The position numbers and the translations under genes are program-made. A stretch of DNA of 64,000 nucleotides from Rhizobium sp. Root1203. Its GTDB lineage: Bacteria > Pseudomonadota > Alphaproteobacteria > Rhizobiales > Rhizobiaceae. This document shows positions 1 through 8,396 of this stretch, piece after piece. The number at the start of each line of letters is the position of its first letter. Within the stretch, counting starts at the first letter, position 1. Location: the NCBI RefSeq assembly GCF_001424945.1, contig NZ_LMCW01000012.1:802414-866413 (forward strand). The letters run 5' to 3'. Below the pieces are notes generated by a model that had not been told where the DNA came from, made no database searches, and saw only the letters and a program-made list of their open reading frames with translations.

Positions 1-14
1 CATCAGAGCCTCAC

Positions 15-49
15 AATGAGCTCGTCAGATACTCTTCGGTGAGCTCATT
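15..49. repeat. Inverted repeat left of the IS element
   Basis: AATGAGCTC at 15-23 is the exact reverse complement of GAGCTCATT at 41-49, leaving a 17-base loop. It lies outside or at the edge of the IS3-family element that follows. It could be a transcription-blocking hairpin or a chance repeat; no poly-T follows. Nothing else is recognised in the first 60 bases. Confidence 0.4.
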
Positions 50-136
50 TGACGGCCCGTAGATCAACCGAAAAATCTATGGGGCGTGGACGTCGCATAC
101 AGTAATGTTGGTAATATGACTAGCAGCAATTTTAAG

Positions 137-508
137 ATGGAAGTCCTCGCCGGGCCGGAACGTCGGCGGCGCTGGAGCACGGCAGATAAGCTGGCGATCA
201 TCCACGAGACCTATGAGGCGGACGCGACGGTTAGCATCGTCGCGCGTCGGCACGGCATCCAGCCGAACCAGTTGTTCGCCTGGCGCAAGCTAGCGTCCCA
301 AGGGGCTCTGACGGCGACGGCCGCCGAAGAGGAGGTCGTTCCGGCTTCCGAATACCGGGCGCTTCAGGCCCAGGTGAAAGAGTTGCAACGCTTGTTGGGC
401 AAGAAGACGATGGAGAGCGAAATCCTGAAGGAAGCTCTCGAAATCGCCGGTAGCCCAAAAAAACATCTGTTGCGCTCGCTCTCTCTTCCGAGGGGGATTT
501 TGGAATGA
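137..508 (+). CDS. IS3-family transposase OrfA (IS2 group)
   Basis: OrfA of the insertion sequence, about 123 residues, which binds the terminal repeats and regulates transposition. The N-terminal half is a helix-turn-helix (STADKLAIIHETYE... VARRHGIQPNQLFAWRK), and the C-terminal half is a leucine-zipper-like coiled coil with the signature LQRLLGKKTMESEILKEA that is typical of IS2 OrfA. I chose the ATG at 137 because it matches the usual IS2 OrfA start (ME-GPERRRR); a GTG at 86 and an ATG at 116 are in frame upstream. It overlaps orfB by 4 bases (ATGA), and an A7 run near its end could allow a -1 frameshift into orfB. Confidence 0.85.
   Translation: MEVLAGPERRRRWSTADKLAIIHETYEADATVSIVARRHGIQPNQLFAWRKLASQGALTATAAEEEVVPASEYRALQAQVKELQRLLGKKTMESEILKEALEIAGSPKKHLLRSLSLPRGILE
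457..463 (+). promoter_or_regulatory. Candidate -1 ribosomal frameshift site (A7)
   Basis: A run of seven A residues lies in the last third of orfA. The frame of orfB is -1 relative to orfA and has no stop codon between this run and the orfB ATG at 505. Slippage here would therefore give a continuous OrfAB transposase. IS3-family elements, including IS2, use such A-rich slippery sites; that this one works is inferred. Confidence 0.6.
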
Positions 509-1335
509 AGACCGTCTGCGAAACTCTAGGTGTCGCCCGCTCGAATATCGCCGCGCGTGCCGCAGGCTCCCCTTCCAGAGCCAGAGGACGCCCGCCACTA
601 CCTGATCGTGAGCTGGTAGGGGAAATCAAGGCCGTGATCGCCGATACGCCTACCTACGGCTATCGGCGTGTCCATGCCGTCCTGCGTCGGAATGCCCGGA
701 AACTGGGGCGTTCATGGCCCAATGCCAAGCGTGTCTACCGGGTGATGAAGCTGCACAATCTGATGCTGGTGCGTCATACCGGAGCGGTCGATGATCGCCT
801 TCACGACGGCCGCGTCGCCGTCGAGCGTTCAAACGTCAGATGGTGCTCCGACGGCTTCGAGATCGGCTGCGACAACAAGGAGAAGGTCCGCGTCGCCTTC
901 GCTCTCGACTGCTGCGACCGCGAGGCAATCGCCCATGTCGCCACCACGGAGGGCATCAAGAGCGAAGACGTGCAGGACCTCGTGATAACTGCTGTCGAGA
1001 ACCGCTTCGGCCGCATCAACATGCTATCCGAGCCCATCGAATGGCTCACCGACAACGGCTCCTGCTTCATCGCCAAGGACACGGCATCCTTGCTCCGCGA
1101 GATCGGCATGGAACCGTGCACGACACCGGTGAGAAGCCCGCAATCGAACGGCATGGCCGAGGCGTTCGTCAAAACCTTCAAGCGCGACTACGTCTCGGTC
1201 AATCCAACCCCGGATGCTGAAACCGTCATCGCTCAACTGCCGTCCTGGTTCGAGCATTACAACAATCTTCACCCGCACAGTGCTTTAGGATATCAATCGC
1301 CGCGCGAGTTCATCATCTCGCAATCTCAAACCTGA
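505..1335 (+). CDS. IS3-family transposase OrfB (DDE integrase)
   Basis: Catalytic part of the transposase, 276 residues from the ATG that overlaps the orfA stop. It has an HTH_21-like N-terminus (YGYRRVHAVLRR) and an rve integrase core. The DDE triad is visible as the D in RWCSDGFEI, the D in WLTDNGS, and the E in NGMAEAFVKTFKRDY, followed by the usual end HPHSALGYQSPREF. Length and motifs fit the IS2 group, where the active enzyme is made as an OrfAB fusion. The stop codon is 29 bases inside the right end of the element. Confidence 0.92.
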   Translation: MKTVCETLGVARSNIAARAAGSPSRARGRPPLPDRELVGEIKAVIADTPTYGYRRVHAVLRRNARKLGRSWPNAKRVYRVMKLHNLMLVRHTGAVDDRLHDGRVAVERSNVRWCSDGFEIGCDNKEKVRVAFALDCCDREAIAHVATTEGIKSEDVQDLVITAVENRFGRINMLSEPIEWLTDNGSCFIAKDTASLLREIGMEPCTTPVRSPQSNGMAEAFVKTFKRDYVSVNPTPDAETVIAQLPSWFEHYNNLHPHSALGYQSPREFIISQSQT

Positions 1336-2705
1336 GCATGTCCGGTCTTTTGGGGGCAACTCCATGCGGCAACAAAAAGTGCCACCATGGGCTGAAATGT
1401 TAGCGCGTAGCGCGCGTTCCTAATGGCCGCGTCAGACCCGAGAGCAGTGACCAAAGAGGCGAAGGAAAACCAAAACACGAGCGCGATGCCGGACGAGACC
1501 AACGCCAACTTGAGTTTCTTATGGACGTCGACTGGCCGCACAAGAAGCATTATGCCAGTAAGAATAGCGCCAGCGAGCGCTAAGTAGTACCATGGGCCGA
1601 AGCCGGTGGTATCGCTGAACCCCCTGAGGACACCTAGCCACACTTGATCGCTGGCATCTAGTAGGCCGCGCTCCCTACGCTGCAGCTCCGAAAAATCTAG
1701 GTTAGGGAGGTTCCAAACTAGCTGGGAGTCGGTAAGGATCGATCCTAGTCGTTGATAATTTCGCACCCACCATGGCGCGACTACCGCCACTGCAGCGATA
1801 CCGAACATCGCCACGCGACGAATGTTGGGTTTGTTCTCGCTGGCTGTCCAAACCAGAAATGCCGCTCCGACCGCTAAGATGCCAGTTGAATGGGAATAAA
1901 GTGCCAGTCCACAAAGTATACCAGCGTACACGGCTCGGCGCGCATCCCCAATATGCGACCCATAAATCACCGCACAGGTAATGGCAAAGATACGCAGAGG
2001 GTCAAGGTGCGCTGAAACAATAGCGTGTCCGTACCAGTAGGTCGAAAGCAGAATCAACGAGGCGAGGCCGCCCACCCACCAACCACCGACGGCCAGCAAT
2101 ATTACTACGCTGGACAAGCCAAAGTACGGAGCAATAAGGCGCGAAATGCCGGCCTGATCAAAACCGCCGACCAGTGACTGAACCCAGACTATCAAGCCAA
2201 CGAAAGCTGGAGGATGCGTCCAAGGGGCGTAGATGTTACCCACAGACGTGTCTGTTGCTGGGTAATTCCTGAAGCTATTCGTCTCAAAAACGTGTCTCGC
2301 GACAGTCGCATACTCAAGAGGATCATTTTGGGCGTAGGGCAAGATGAACACGACGAGCGTAAACACGCCCAACAGGACACCGGAGCCTATAAGGAATGGG
2401 CTGGCAGCCAGCACCTCTGCGAGCTTCGGTGCGTAACCAATGATTTCCCTGCGCCCGATGAAAACAATCGACGCTAGCAAGCCGCTAACAGCAAAATTAA
2501 CCACCCACCATTCAACACCTTCCAGAAGAAGTGAGACTGCGCAAAACACCCACGACAGGAATAGCGGCCCCATGCCGAATGATATTGCTATAAGGAGGAT
2601 GCGATCATCTTTGTCACGGCTACCCGTTATCGCGACTGACATTACGAAGAAGGCAATACAAGAAAGCGCCAACATGGCGACGCCGATTAACGAGCCAACG
2701 ACCAC
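1326..2705 (-). pseudogene. GT39-like polytopic membrane protein, 3' end replaced by IS
   Basis: A hydrophobic protein with about ten membrane segments. After the second third of the N-terminal domain it shows the layout of ArnT/PMT-type glycosyltransferases: NDPLEYATVARHVFE (acidic pair in the first large loop), then HPPAFVG, then repeated membrane helices. These enzymes move sugars from polyprenyl carriers onto lipid or protein acceptors in the periplasm. The specific acceptor cannot be told. The reading frame runs into the IS: the final residues WSCPQKTGHAQV and the stop are encoded by the right end of the IS, so the native C-terminus is lost. About 447 native residues remain and the main catalytic region is present, so residual function is possible. 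Confidence 0.6.
1338..1364. repeat. Right terminal inverted repeat of the IS
   Basis: The last bases of the IS, read inward on the minus strand, are TGGAGTTGCCCCCAAAAGAC followed by CGGACATG. The C-rich stretch after TGGA and the CGGACA block are characteristic of IS2-group ends. The junction with host DNA is placed at 1364/1365 because the frame of the interrupted membrane protein changes character exactly there. Confidence 0.7.
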
Positions 2706-2788
2706 CCACTCCCCCCTTTTTTTCGCGGATGCGATACAACTAGCCTGGACTTGTGTTGATACTCAAGGGCGGAGATGCCGCATCTAGT

Positions 2789-3182
2789 TCAGAACGGCTT
2801 GATACTGACCATGTCGCCCTGGTTACCCCCAAGCACCATGAGGTTGCCATTCGCATCACGCCCGACGACAAACGCGACATGGCCTGACCATCCCTGCGGA
2901 GTGCCACGCCAAAAGATGACGATGCACCCGACGACAGGGCTAGCAAGCTTCGTAGGCAGCTTCAGCCAGGAGCGCGCTGCGGCGGCGCCCTGTACGATCG
3001 GAAGCCCGGACTGCGCCAGAACGCCGCCCACAAACGGCACCACACCAGCTCGTTTCATCGTCACGGAACGGCGCTTTGATCTGTTCCCAAAATTTAAGAA
3101 TACGGGGTTCGTGCTTGGGGCCAGGTATCTCGCGCATGCCAAGGTAGCCGCGCGCCCTGGTGATCCAGTGCGGTTCAGACAT
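2789..3182 (-). pseudogene. TIGR02594-type phage lysin/peptidoglycan hydrolase, frameshifted
   Basis: Two frames together make one typical TIGR02594 protein (NlpC/P60-CHAP-like cysteine hydrolase of phage and gene transfer agents). The first starts MSEPHWITRARGYLGMREI and runs to DDETSWCGA. The second continues PFVGGVLAQSG... GHVAFVVGRDANGNLMVLGGNQGD. The catalytic Cys (WCGA), the His (GHVAFVVG) and the C-terminal GGNQ motif are all present. The frame changes within gcc-g-ttt: removing the single base pair at about 3035 restores WCGAFVGG. So a one-base insertion has inactivated the gene. It is part of the prophage remnant next to the integrase. Confidence 0.75.
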
Positions 3183-3298
3183 TTTACGTCTCCAAATTTG
3201 AAGTGACAGCGTTGAAGTTGAGAGAGCGGGAACCCTAAAGGCGTGGACGCTTTCCTCTGAGAGTTTCGGAACTCCCGGGGTCTGATCCGGAGAAAAAA

Positions 3299-3526
3299 AT
3301 GCGCGTCGCCGCGATTGTTTCCGTCATCGGGATCACCGCGCTTGCGTGGTCGTTTCGGCCTGTCGAACCACCGCGTGCCGAGGCGCCGAAGGCTCATGCC
3401 GTGCCGAAGAGGACGGAACTTGTTCGATGTCGAAGTTCCGGTGAACTAGCGATAGGCCTCAAGAAACAGCATCGTGTACGGATCAGCCGCATCAGGAACG
3501 GTATTTTGGTTGAGCTCGACATATGA
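3299..3526 (+). CDS. Small membrane-anchored protein, unknown function
   Basis: A 75-residue frame begins with a hydrophobic signal-anchor (MRVAAIVSVIGITALAW) and continues as a basic hydrophilic tail. A GGAG lies 7 bases before the ATG. It sits among phage remnants. Its last 80 bases overlap, on the other strand, the end of a decayed structural gene whose codons look better, so one of the two is probably spurious there. I do not recognise a family. Confidence 0.35.
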   Translation: MRVAAIVSVIGITALAWSFRPVEPPRAEAPKAHAVPKRTELVRCRSSGELAIGLKKQHRVRISRIRNGILVELDI

Positions 3527-3918
3527 GTTATCTGTCGTCTGCCCTGAGCTGTGCGAATTGCCCCAGTGCTCGATCCGATGGCATCCAGCCGGCAGCGTGA
3601 GCGCATATGCGATCTCTGACGCCCTATAGTGATCTTCCAGGCTCAGAATGTTTGAAGCCCGCTTCGATCCGGGATAACGCCTGTGGTCTCTACCGACTGC
3701 CAGTAGGCAAGGTTCACGGTGGACGCGGGGATAGTGGGCATCGCTGCGAAGCTTGCGGCAGAACGAAGCGTCGCCTTGACGCCATATCCTACCGCCCCCA
3801 CGATGTTGCCTCGGTGCGTCAGGTTCACTGTTCCGAAGACCTTCACATAGGCAGGAGCATCGAGTGTGACGTCGAACCGCAAGCCGTGGAAAGCAGCTCG
3901 CACACCTGCAGGAGGCAA
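3446..3918 (-). pseudogene. Decayed phage structural protein
   Basis: Coding-like sequence in two minus-strand frames. The upstream part reads FDVTLDAPAYVKVFGTVNLT... VNLAYWQSVETTGVIPDRSG and stops at 3643. The downstream part, in another frame, reads ASNILSLEDHYRASEIAYAL... VELNQNTVPDAADPYTMLFLE and ends at 3446. The frame change lies around 3650-3665. The beta-rich, glycine/threonine composition resembles tail or fibre proteins of phages, but I do not recognise the family. The N-terminus is missing, so this is a fragment as well as frameshifted. Confidence 0.45.
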
Positions 3919-4130
3919 CGCTGTTTGCGCTGCAGTGCTGCGAACCGCCCTTCAAGGTGTTTCTACACGAGTGGAAAGGCCTCGCCTTCCCACTCAGCGA
4001 CGACCAGGCAGTTGCCGACACTCTGACGCTGCTCGGCGTGCGCAGCCGCGACGAGATCCGAACCGACGAAGCGACAGCAGAAGAATGGCGCGCGCTGCGT
4101 GCCGAGTTTCAGCAATGGAGAGTTTCATGA
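3870..4130 (+). pseudogene. Fragment of a small phage gene
   Basis: An open frame without a convincing start, following a stop at 3867, encodes ...LQEATLFALQCCEPPFKVFL HEWKGLAFPLSD and further acidic helical sequence to EFQQWRVS. Amino-acid composition and codon use are those of a real protein, unlike the other two frames. Its stop overlaps the next ATG as ATGA, the coupling common in phage operons. It is probably the 3' end of a gene whose start was lost. The function is not recognised. Confidence 0.4.
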
Positions 4131-4281
4131 GCTGCCACCAGGAGAAGGTGACCGAGGCCGCCGAACGCTATCGGGGCGGCCGCTCTACGAGTACCAGCAA
4201 ATGATCCGCGCGTTCTGTGCGGGAAATGTCGCGGTCATCGAGGAGGACATCTCAGCGCCCTCGACGTGGGAGAGACGATAA
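4127..4281 (+). pseudogene. Small phage gene, frameshifted
   Basis: The ATG at 4127 overlaps the preceding stop and starts MSCHQEKVTEAAERYRG. The plausible continuation YEYQQMIRAFCAGNVAVIEED to STWERR is in a different frame and stops just before the next gene. A short insertion or deletion near 4175-4185 best explains this. In intact rhizobial prophages a short gene of this kind often precedes the small gene and the integrase that follow here; that is recalled pattern, not a search result. Confidence 0.4.
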
Positions 4282-4577
4282 TGGGACGCCGCGCCGTAGC
4301 TTTCAGTGAGGATTCCGTGTCGCGTGCCATTCGCGCGGTGAAAAAGGCTGGCGTGGATGTGAAAAGCGTTCGCGTCGAAACCGACGGATCAGTCGTCATT
4401 AATGCCGAAGCCGACGGGTTTACAAAAAACAGGTTGACGAGAGTGCGGCAGGTTACCTCTGATGGAGGACATGCCGCGCAACAAATATCCGAATACATCC
4501 CGCGAAGTCGATCGTTTCGGCAATGTCCGATGGTACTTCCGGCTGAGCAAGGGCAAGCGAACCTGGTTGCCGAGTGA
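4281..4577 (+). CDS. Small protein preceding the integrase, prophage type
   Basis: Starts MGRRAVAFSEDSVSRAIRAVKKAGVD, with a helix followed by beta strands (VKSVRVETDGSVVI). This kind of 60-90 residue protein commonly sits directly upstream of tyrosine integrases in rhizobial islands, and its role is unknown. An in-frame alternative start lies at 4266. The final third (from about GHAAQQ) overlaps the integrase start at 4471 and looks non-native, so the real stop has probably been lost to a frameshift. Confidence 0.5.
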   Translation: MGRRAVAFSEDSVSRAIRAVKKAGVDVKSVRVETDGSVVINAEADGFTKNRLTRVRQVTSDGGHAAQQISEYIPRSRSFRQCPMVLPAEQGQANLVAE

Positions 4578-5537
4578 ATGGGGCTCAAAGGAGTTCGCTG
4601 CAGCCTGGCGTAAATGCGCCGCCAATGTGGAGAGGAAGAGGTTCCGACCCCGTCCAAGCACACCCTTCAGTGGCTTGTCGACAAATACGTTGTGAGTGCA
4701 GCCTTCAAGGGCTTGCGAGACACGACGCAGACCGCCCGTCACAACATACTCAAGGTCGCCTGCAAAACAGGCGGAAAGCTAATCCTTTCTCAAATTGATC
4801 GGAAGATGATTGCCGCCGGCAGGGACCGACGCGCCGACACGCCCTTCGCTGCAATCTCCTACCTCAAGGTCATGGGGTATTTGTTCGAATGGGCGGTCGA
4901 TTCCGGCTTCGTGAACGACAATCCAGCCAAGGGCGTGAAGAAGCCAAAGGCCAAGTCACAAGGTTTCCCGCCATGGACCGTAACCGACATCGAGAATTTT
5001 TATGAAAAACACGAAGAGGGAACCCAAGCGCGATTGGCAATGGACCTCTTGCTCTTCACTGGGTTGCGTCGATCGGACGTCTTCAGGATTGGTCCCCAGC
5101 ACATAAGAGACGGCATAATCGAATATCGGGCATCCAAGAACGAGGAAATGACCTACAGCCCGATTCACCCGACGCTGAAAGCAATATTGGAGAATCACCA
5201 AACGACGCACTTGGCGTATTTGGTGACACCGGTTCACGGGCGCCCGTTCAAGAGCGCGGCCGCTTTTGGGAATTGGTTCGGGGAGGTTTGTGCTGAAGCC
5301 GGCGTCGGCGGGAGAGCGCATGGACTGCGCAAGACGCTCGCAACGAGCCTGGCTGAGGCGGGGAATAGCAACAGCGAGCTGAAGGCAAGATTCGGCTGGA
5401 GAAGCGACGCGATGGCGAGCCTTTACACGCGCAGCGCCAACAAACGGAAGCTCGCAATATCGGGCGCCACGAAACTAAATGAGAACAACCTATCCCCTCA
5501 CCTGAATTCAGTGAGGGGAAAACAGCCAAAAGACTGA
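4471..5537 (+). pseudogene. Tyrosine integrase, frameshifted
   Basis: A site-specific recombinase in two frames. The N-terminal piece MPRNKYPNTSREVDRFGNVRW... AAWRKCAANVERKR (start 4471 after a GGAGG; 4462 also possible) is followed, from about 4640, by the rest in another frame: TPSKHTLQWLVDKY onward. One base appears to have been lost at the join. The core-binding domain is followed by a catalytic domain with the Arg of TGLRRSDV, HGLRKT, and the nucleophilic Tyr in SLYTR, so catalytic residues are intact. It ends 25 bases before the tRNA-Arg 3' end, its likely attachment site. Without frameshifting only a headless protein could be made. Confidence 0.8.
5494..5518. repeat. Hairpin at the integrase 3' end
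   Basis: CCCCTCAC (5494-5501) is exactly complementary to GTGAGGGG (5511-5518), with a loop that contains the palindrome TGAATTCA. It lies inside the last codons of the integrase frame and is followed by AAAA, not by a T run on the plus strand. It may be a terminator between integrase and tRNA, or part of the recombination site region. Confidence 0.45.
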
Positions 5538-5562
5538 ATAAAATCAAACATTGAAAAATGAA

Positions 5563-5639
<77 letters not shown>

Positions 5640-5692
5640 GCATAGCCGATGCGAAACTGTACATCGGACAGGCCGTCATGCCTGAACGCGGA

Positions 5693-5998
5693 TCAATGCG
5701 TCCAAGGCTGCGTCCGCGTATAGCGGAAATTATCGGGATAGGCCACCGTCTGTCGCTGCGGATCCTTCGGCGCGATCACCCGGTATTCGATGCCGTTGCG
5801 CTTGGCATAGGCTTCGGCGAGTTCCTGCGTTTCGAAGGCCAGCTTCACCTGCTGGCGCATGTCCGATGACGAGGTGTAGCCCATGATCGGGTCGATCGTG
5901 CGCGGCGTCTCCTGATCGAACTCGAGCACCCACACGTGGGTCTTTGCCTTGCCGGACTGCATGGCGGTCTTGGCTGGACGGTAGATCTTGGCAGACAT
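5693..5998 (-). CDS. NADH dehydrogenase complex I accessory subunit (NDUFS4-like)
   Basis: A 101-residue protein of the ETC complex I subunit family, the alphaproteobacterial relative of mitochondrial NDUFS4/AQDQ. The signature starts with MSAKIYRPAKTAMQSGKAKT and includes WVLEFDQETPRTIDPIMGYTSSSDMRQQVKLAF, then Y..rNGIEYRV. It supports assembly or stability of respiratory complex I at the inner face of the membrane. It stands alone, with GGAGG 11 bases before the ATG. The 171-base gap toward the next gene shows nothing recognisable. Confidence 0.9.
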   Translation of the reverse strand: MSAKIYRPAKTAMQSGKAKTHVWVLEFDQETPRTIDPIMGYTSSSDMRQQVKLAFETQELAEAYAKRNGIEYRVIAPKDPQRQTVAYPDNFRYTRTQPWTH

Positions 5999-6169
5999 TG
6001 CTGCAACGCCTCCGAATTAGGGCTTTCGCATTCAAATTCATCTGGCCCCGTTGCCGGGGGCGTCTCCAGCGTACAATCACATCAGGAGATGAATTTTGCT
6101 TAGCGGCGAATCCCTTTCTTTTCAAGGAAAAAGCCGCGGCGCTCGTTCCCCTCGTTTCAACCGCACGCT

Positions 6170-7876
6170 TCAGCCACTCGACGCCGCCTGAGCGACCGTG
6201 TCGCCTGTCTTTCGGCACCCGGCAAACAGATCGAGTTTCGCATCGTAGACTGATGTCGCAATATCCAGAAGCCCGAGAACACTGTGGAAAACGTTGTCGT
6301 GGGAGGCGGGTTCCGCAGCATTAGCGGCAAGGCAGGCCGCGTCTATGCGCGAGGCCGCGCTGAAATCGGGAGAAAGCCAGGCGATGATCGGAACTCGAAT
6401 CTGTTCGGCAGGCGCGATGATATAGGGCGCGCCGTGAAGATAGAGACCGTTTTCGCCAAGCGATTCGCCGTGATCCGAGATGTAGAGCATGTTTGCGGAA
6501 ATCGCGCCCTCGTGCTCCTTCAGCGCGTCGATCACCTTGGCAACGACGTGGTCGGTAAAGAGGATCGTATTGTCGTAGGCATTGACGATTTCCTCCGGCT
6601 TGCAGGCACCGAATTCGGCCGTCCGGCAATCCGGCGTAAAGCGGCGGAAATCATCGGGATAGCGTCGGTAGTATGCCGGTCCATGGCTTCCGAGCTGATG
6701 CAGAACGAGCACGCTGTCGCTCTTCACGTTCGAAAGCCAGTCGTCGAGCTTGTCGAGCAGCACCGTATCCAGGCACTCTCCGTCGGTGCAGAAGCGCGGA
6801 TCCGCCGCATCCGGCAGGAAGCGATAGGGAATGCGGTTGGCAACGCCGTAGCTGCCGGTATCGTTGTCCCACCACTCGACCTGCACCTTGGCATGACCGA
6901 GAATATCCATGAGATTGTCGGTCTCCAGACCCTTGCGATGGGTATACTTTTGCCTGGGGTAGACGGAGTACATGCACGGCAGCGACACGGCAGTCGCTGT
7001 GCCGCAACTCGTCGCATTCGAAAAATAGACGACGCCTCGCGCCTTCATTTCCGGGTTGGTCTCGCGCGGGTAACCGCCGAGCGAAAAATTCTGCGCCCGG
7101 CCCGTCTCACCGGCGACGATAATAGTCACCCGCGGCTTGCCGGTGGTGCTTGCCGAACGCTGGTGCGCATCGGTGCCGAGCGGTCGGCGCACGATGTTGC
7201 GATCCTCTTCCGACGCAAAGACAAAGCGGGCTACGCTGCCGATCGGAAGGAATGGATTGAGCGTCAGCATGATGTCCTTGTGCAACCGGCCGACCGACGC
7301 ATACGTCTGCGAAAATCCGAGCCCAACGGCAACAAAAACGGCAACACATGGGATGACAACAGCCGTGTTCCAGAGGAACTTCCTGACCACCGGCTTGTGA
7401 ACAACCTTCACCCACAGGATGAAAAGCGACGGGACCATGCCTGCAAAGAAGATATGAAATAGGAACGCCGGCGTCATGAGATGCGCCGATTCGGCCTGTG
7501 TCGTCACCGCGGCATTGCGGATCATTTCCTTGTCGATGATCACACCGAACTGATCGGTGAACCACGAAGACACGACTGCAACCATGATAAAGAAAATTAA
7601 AGCAGGCTTGATGACGTATTTTGCCGAGAGCGTGACCATCGCAGCAACGGTGATCGCGGCGATACCGATGACAAACCCAACGAAGGCTGCAGGAGTCGAC
7701 GAGAGATATCCGAACGCTTTTGCCCAGAAGGTTTGATTCGCAACGACGAGGATGTAAACCGCAGTCAGTACCGCCAGGGTAACGCTACCCATGCGCGGGC
7801 GCAGGCTCCGCCGAGGAGCCGATACGACGATCTCTTCCAATATGCTCTCCGCGGTGTAGGTTGAGCGAGTCCGCAT
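6170..7876 (-). CDS. Phosphoethanolamine transferase, EptA/sulfatase family
   Basis: An inner-membrane enzyme that moves phosphoethanolamine from phosphatidylethanolamine to lipid A or LPS core in the periplasm. About 568 residues. Five hydrophobic segments fill the first 220 residues, then comes a DUF1705/sulfatase catalytic domain. The nucleophilic Thr lies in NATSCGTATAVSLPCMYS, the metal ligands in VIVAGETGRAQNF and ISDHGESLGENGLYLHGAPY. I prefer the ATG at 7876 (MRTRSTYTAE), although an ATG at 7909 and a longer frame to 8011 exist and no strong ribosome site decides. The modification usually lowers negative charge and raises resistance to cationic peptides. Confidence 0.88.
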   Translation of the reverse strand: MRTRSTYTAESILEEIVVSAPRRSLRPRMGSVTLAVLTAVYILVVANQTFWAKAFGYLSSTPAAFVGFVIGIAAITVAAMVTLSAKYVIKPALIFFIMVAVVSSWFTDQFGVIIDKEMIRNAAVTTQAESAHLMTPAFLFHIFFAGMVPSLFILWVKVVHKPVVRKFLWNTAVVIPCVAVFVAVGLGFSQTYASVGRLHKDIMLTLNPFLPIGSVARFVFASEEDRNIVRRPLGTDAHQRSASTTGKPRVTIIVAGETGRAQNFSLGGYPRETNPEMKARGVVYFSNATSCGTATAVSLPCMYSVYPRQKYTHRKGLETDNLMDILGHAKVQVEWWDNDTGSYGVANRIPYRFLPDAADPRFCTDGECLDTVLLDKLDDWLSNVKSDSVLVLHQLGSHGPAYYRRYPDDFRRFTPDCRTAEFGACKPEEIVNAYDNTILFTDHVVAKVIDALKEHEGAISANMLYISDHGESLGENGLYLHGAPYIIAPAEQIRVPIIAWLSPDFSAASRIDAACLAANAAEPASHDNVFHSVLGLLDIATSVYDAKLDLFAGCRKTGDTVAQAASSG

Positions 7877-8021
7877 GGGACAACGACATAGTCCTGAGGG
7901 CAATGTCATCCTTTCCTGACAGAAACCTGAAAACGGCAGGCGCCCTCCGCCAACCGTGGACAGACGATTTTTGTTATTGCGGGTCAGGAACGAACCGTGT
8001 ATTGCCCTCATCCATCGGCGA

Positions 8022-8098
<77 letters not shown>

Positions 8099-8396
8099 CC
8101 GACATCTAGCTGAAAACGTTCAGCATTTCTCCACAATGAATATACTTGCACGACATGCGCGCGCAGTGGGAGTATTGGTCTTTCCGTTCGTTGCGGGAGC
8201 GGCTTTCGCCACAATCCCTTGCTCGCCCTGTTCGGTGCGCCGAGCCAACGAGCGTGGACTCTTCGGGTTGTGAAGAACAGGAATACTCTAGTTATATTAG
8301 AATCCATGGATTAACTCTGCCCCGAAGATTTCGCGTGCAGAAAATATCTTTCATGTAGAAAACCCGCGTATCGCGCCGTATGCCGGGGAATATTGC
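8099..8396. other. Intergenic stretch without recognised gene
   Basis: Between tRNA-Pro and the acyltransferase. AT-richer near 8285-8360 (the small palindrome ATCCATGGAT lies at about 8303), consistent with a promoter region for the acyltransferase. No coding frame in it looks real. Confidence 0.5.

Larger units (their letters stand above)
60..1364 (+). mobile_element. IS3-family insertion sequence, IS2 group
   Basis: Two overlapping transposase frames (orfA, orfB) in the IS2 arrangement define the element. The right end is clear: the sequence ending at 1364, read inward on the minus strand, starts TGGAGTTGCCCCCAAAAGAC, the type of terminus seen in IS2-group elements. The left end is not certain. 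A T at 60 (TAGATCAACC...) is at the expected distance from orfA and is weakly similar to the right end. No matching 5-bp target duplication was found (right flank TGCGG). Both frames are open, so the element may be active. Confidence 0.82.

Noticed and set aside
6284..7462. A 392-codon plus-strand frame
   Set aside because: Antisense to the phosphoethanolamine transferase; no domain signature.
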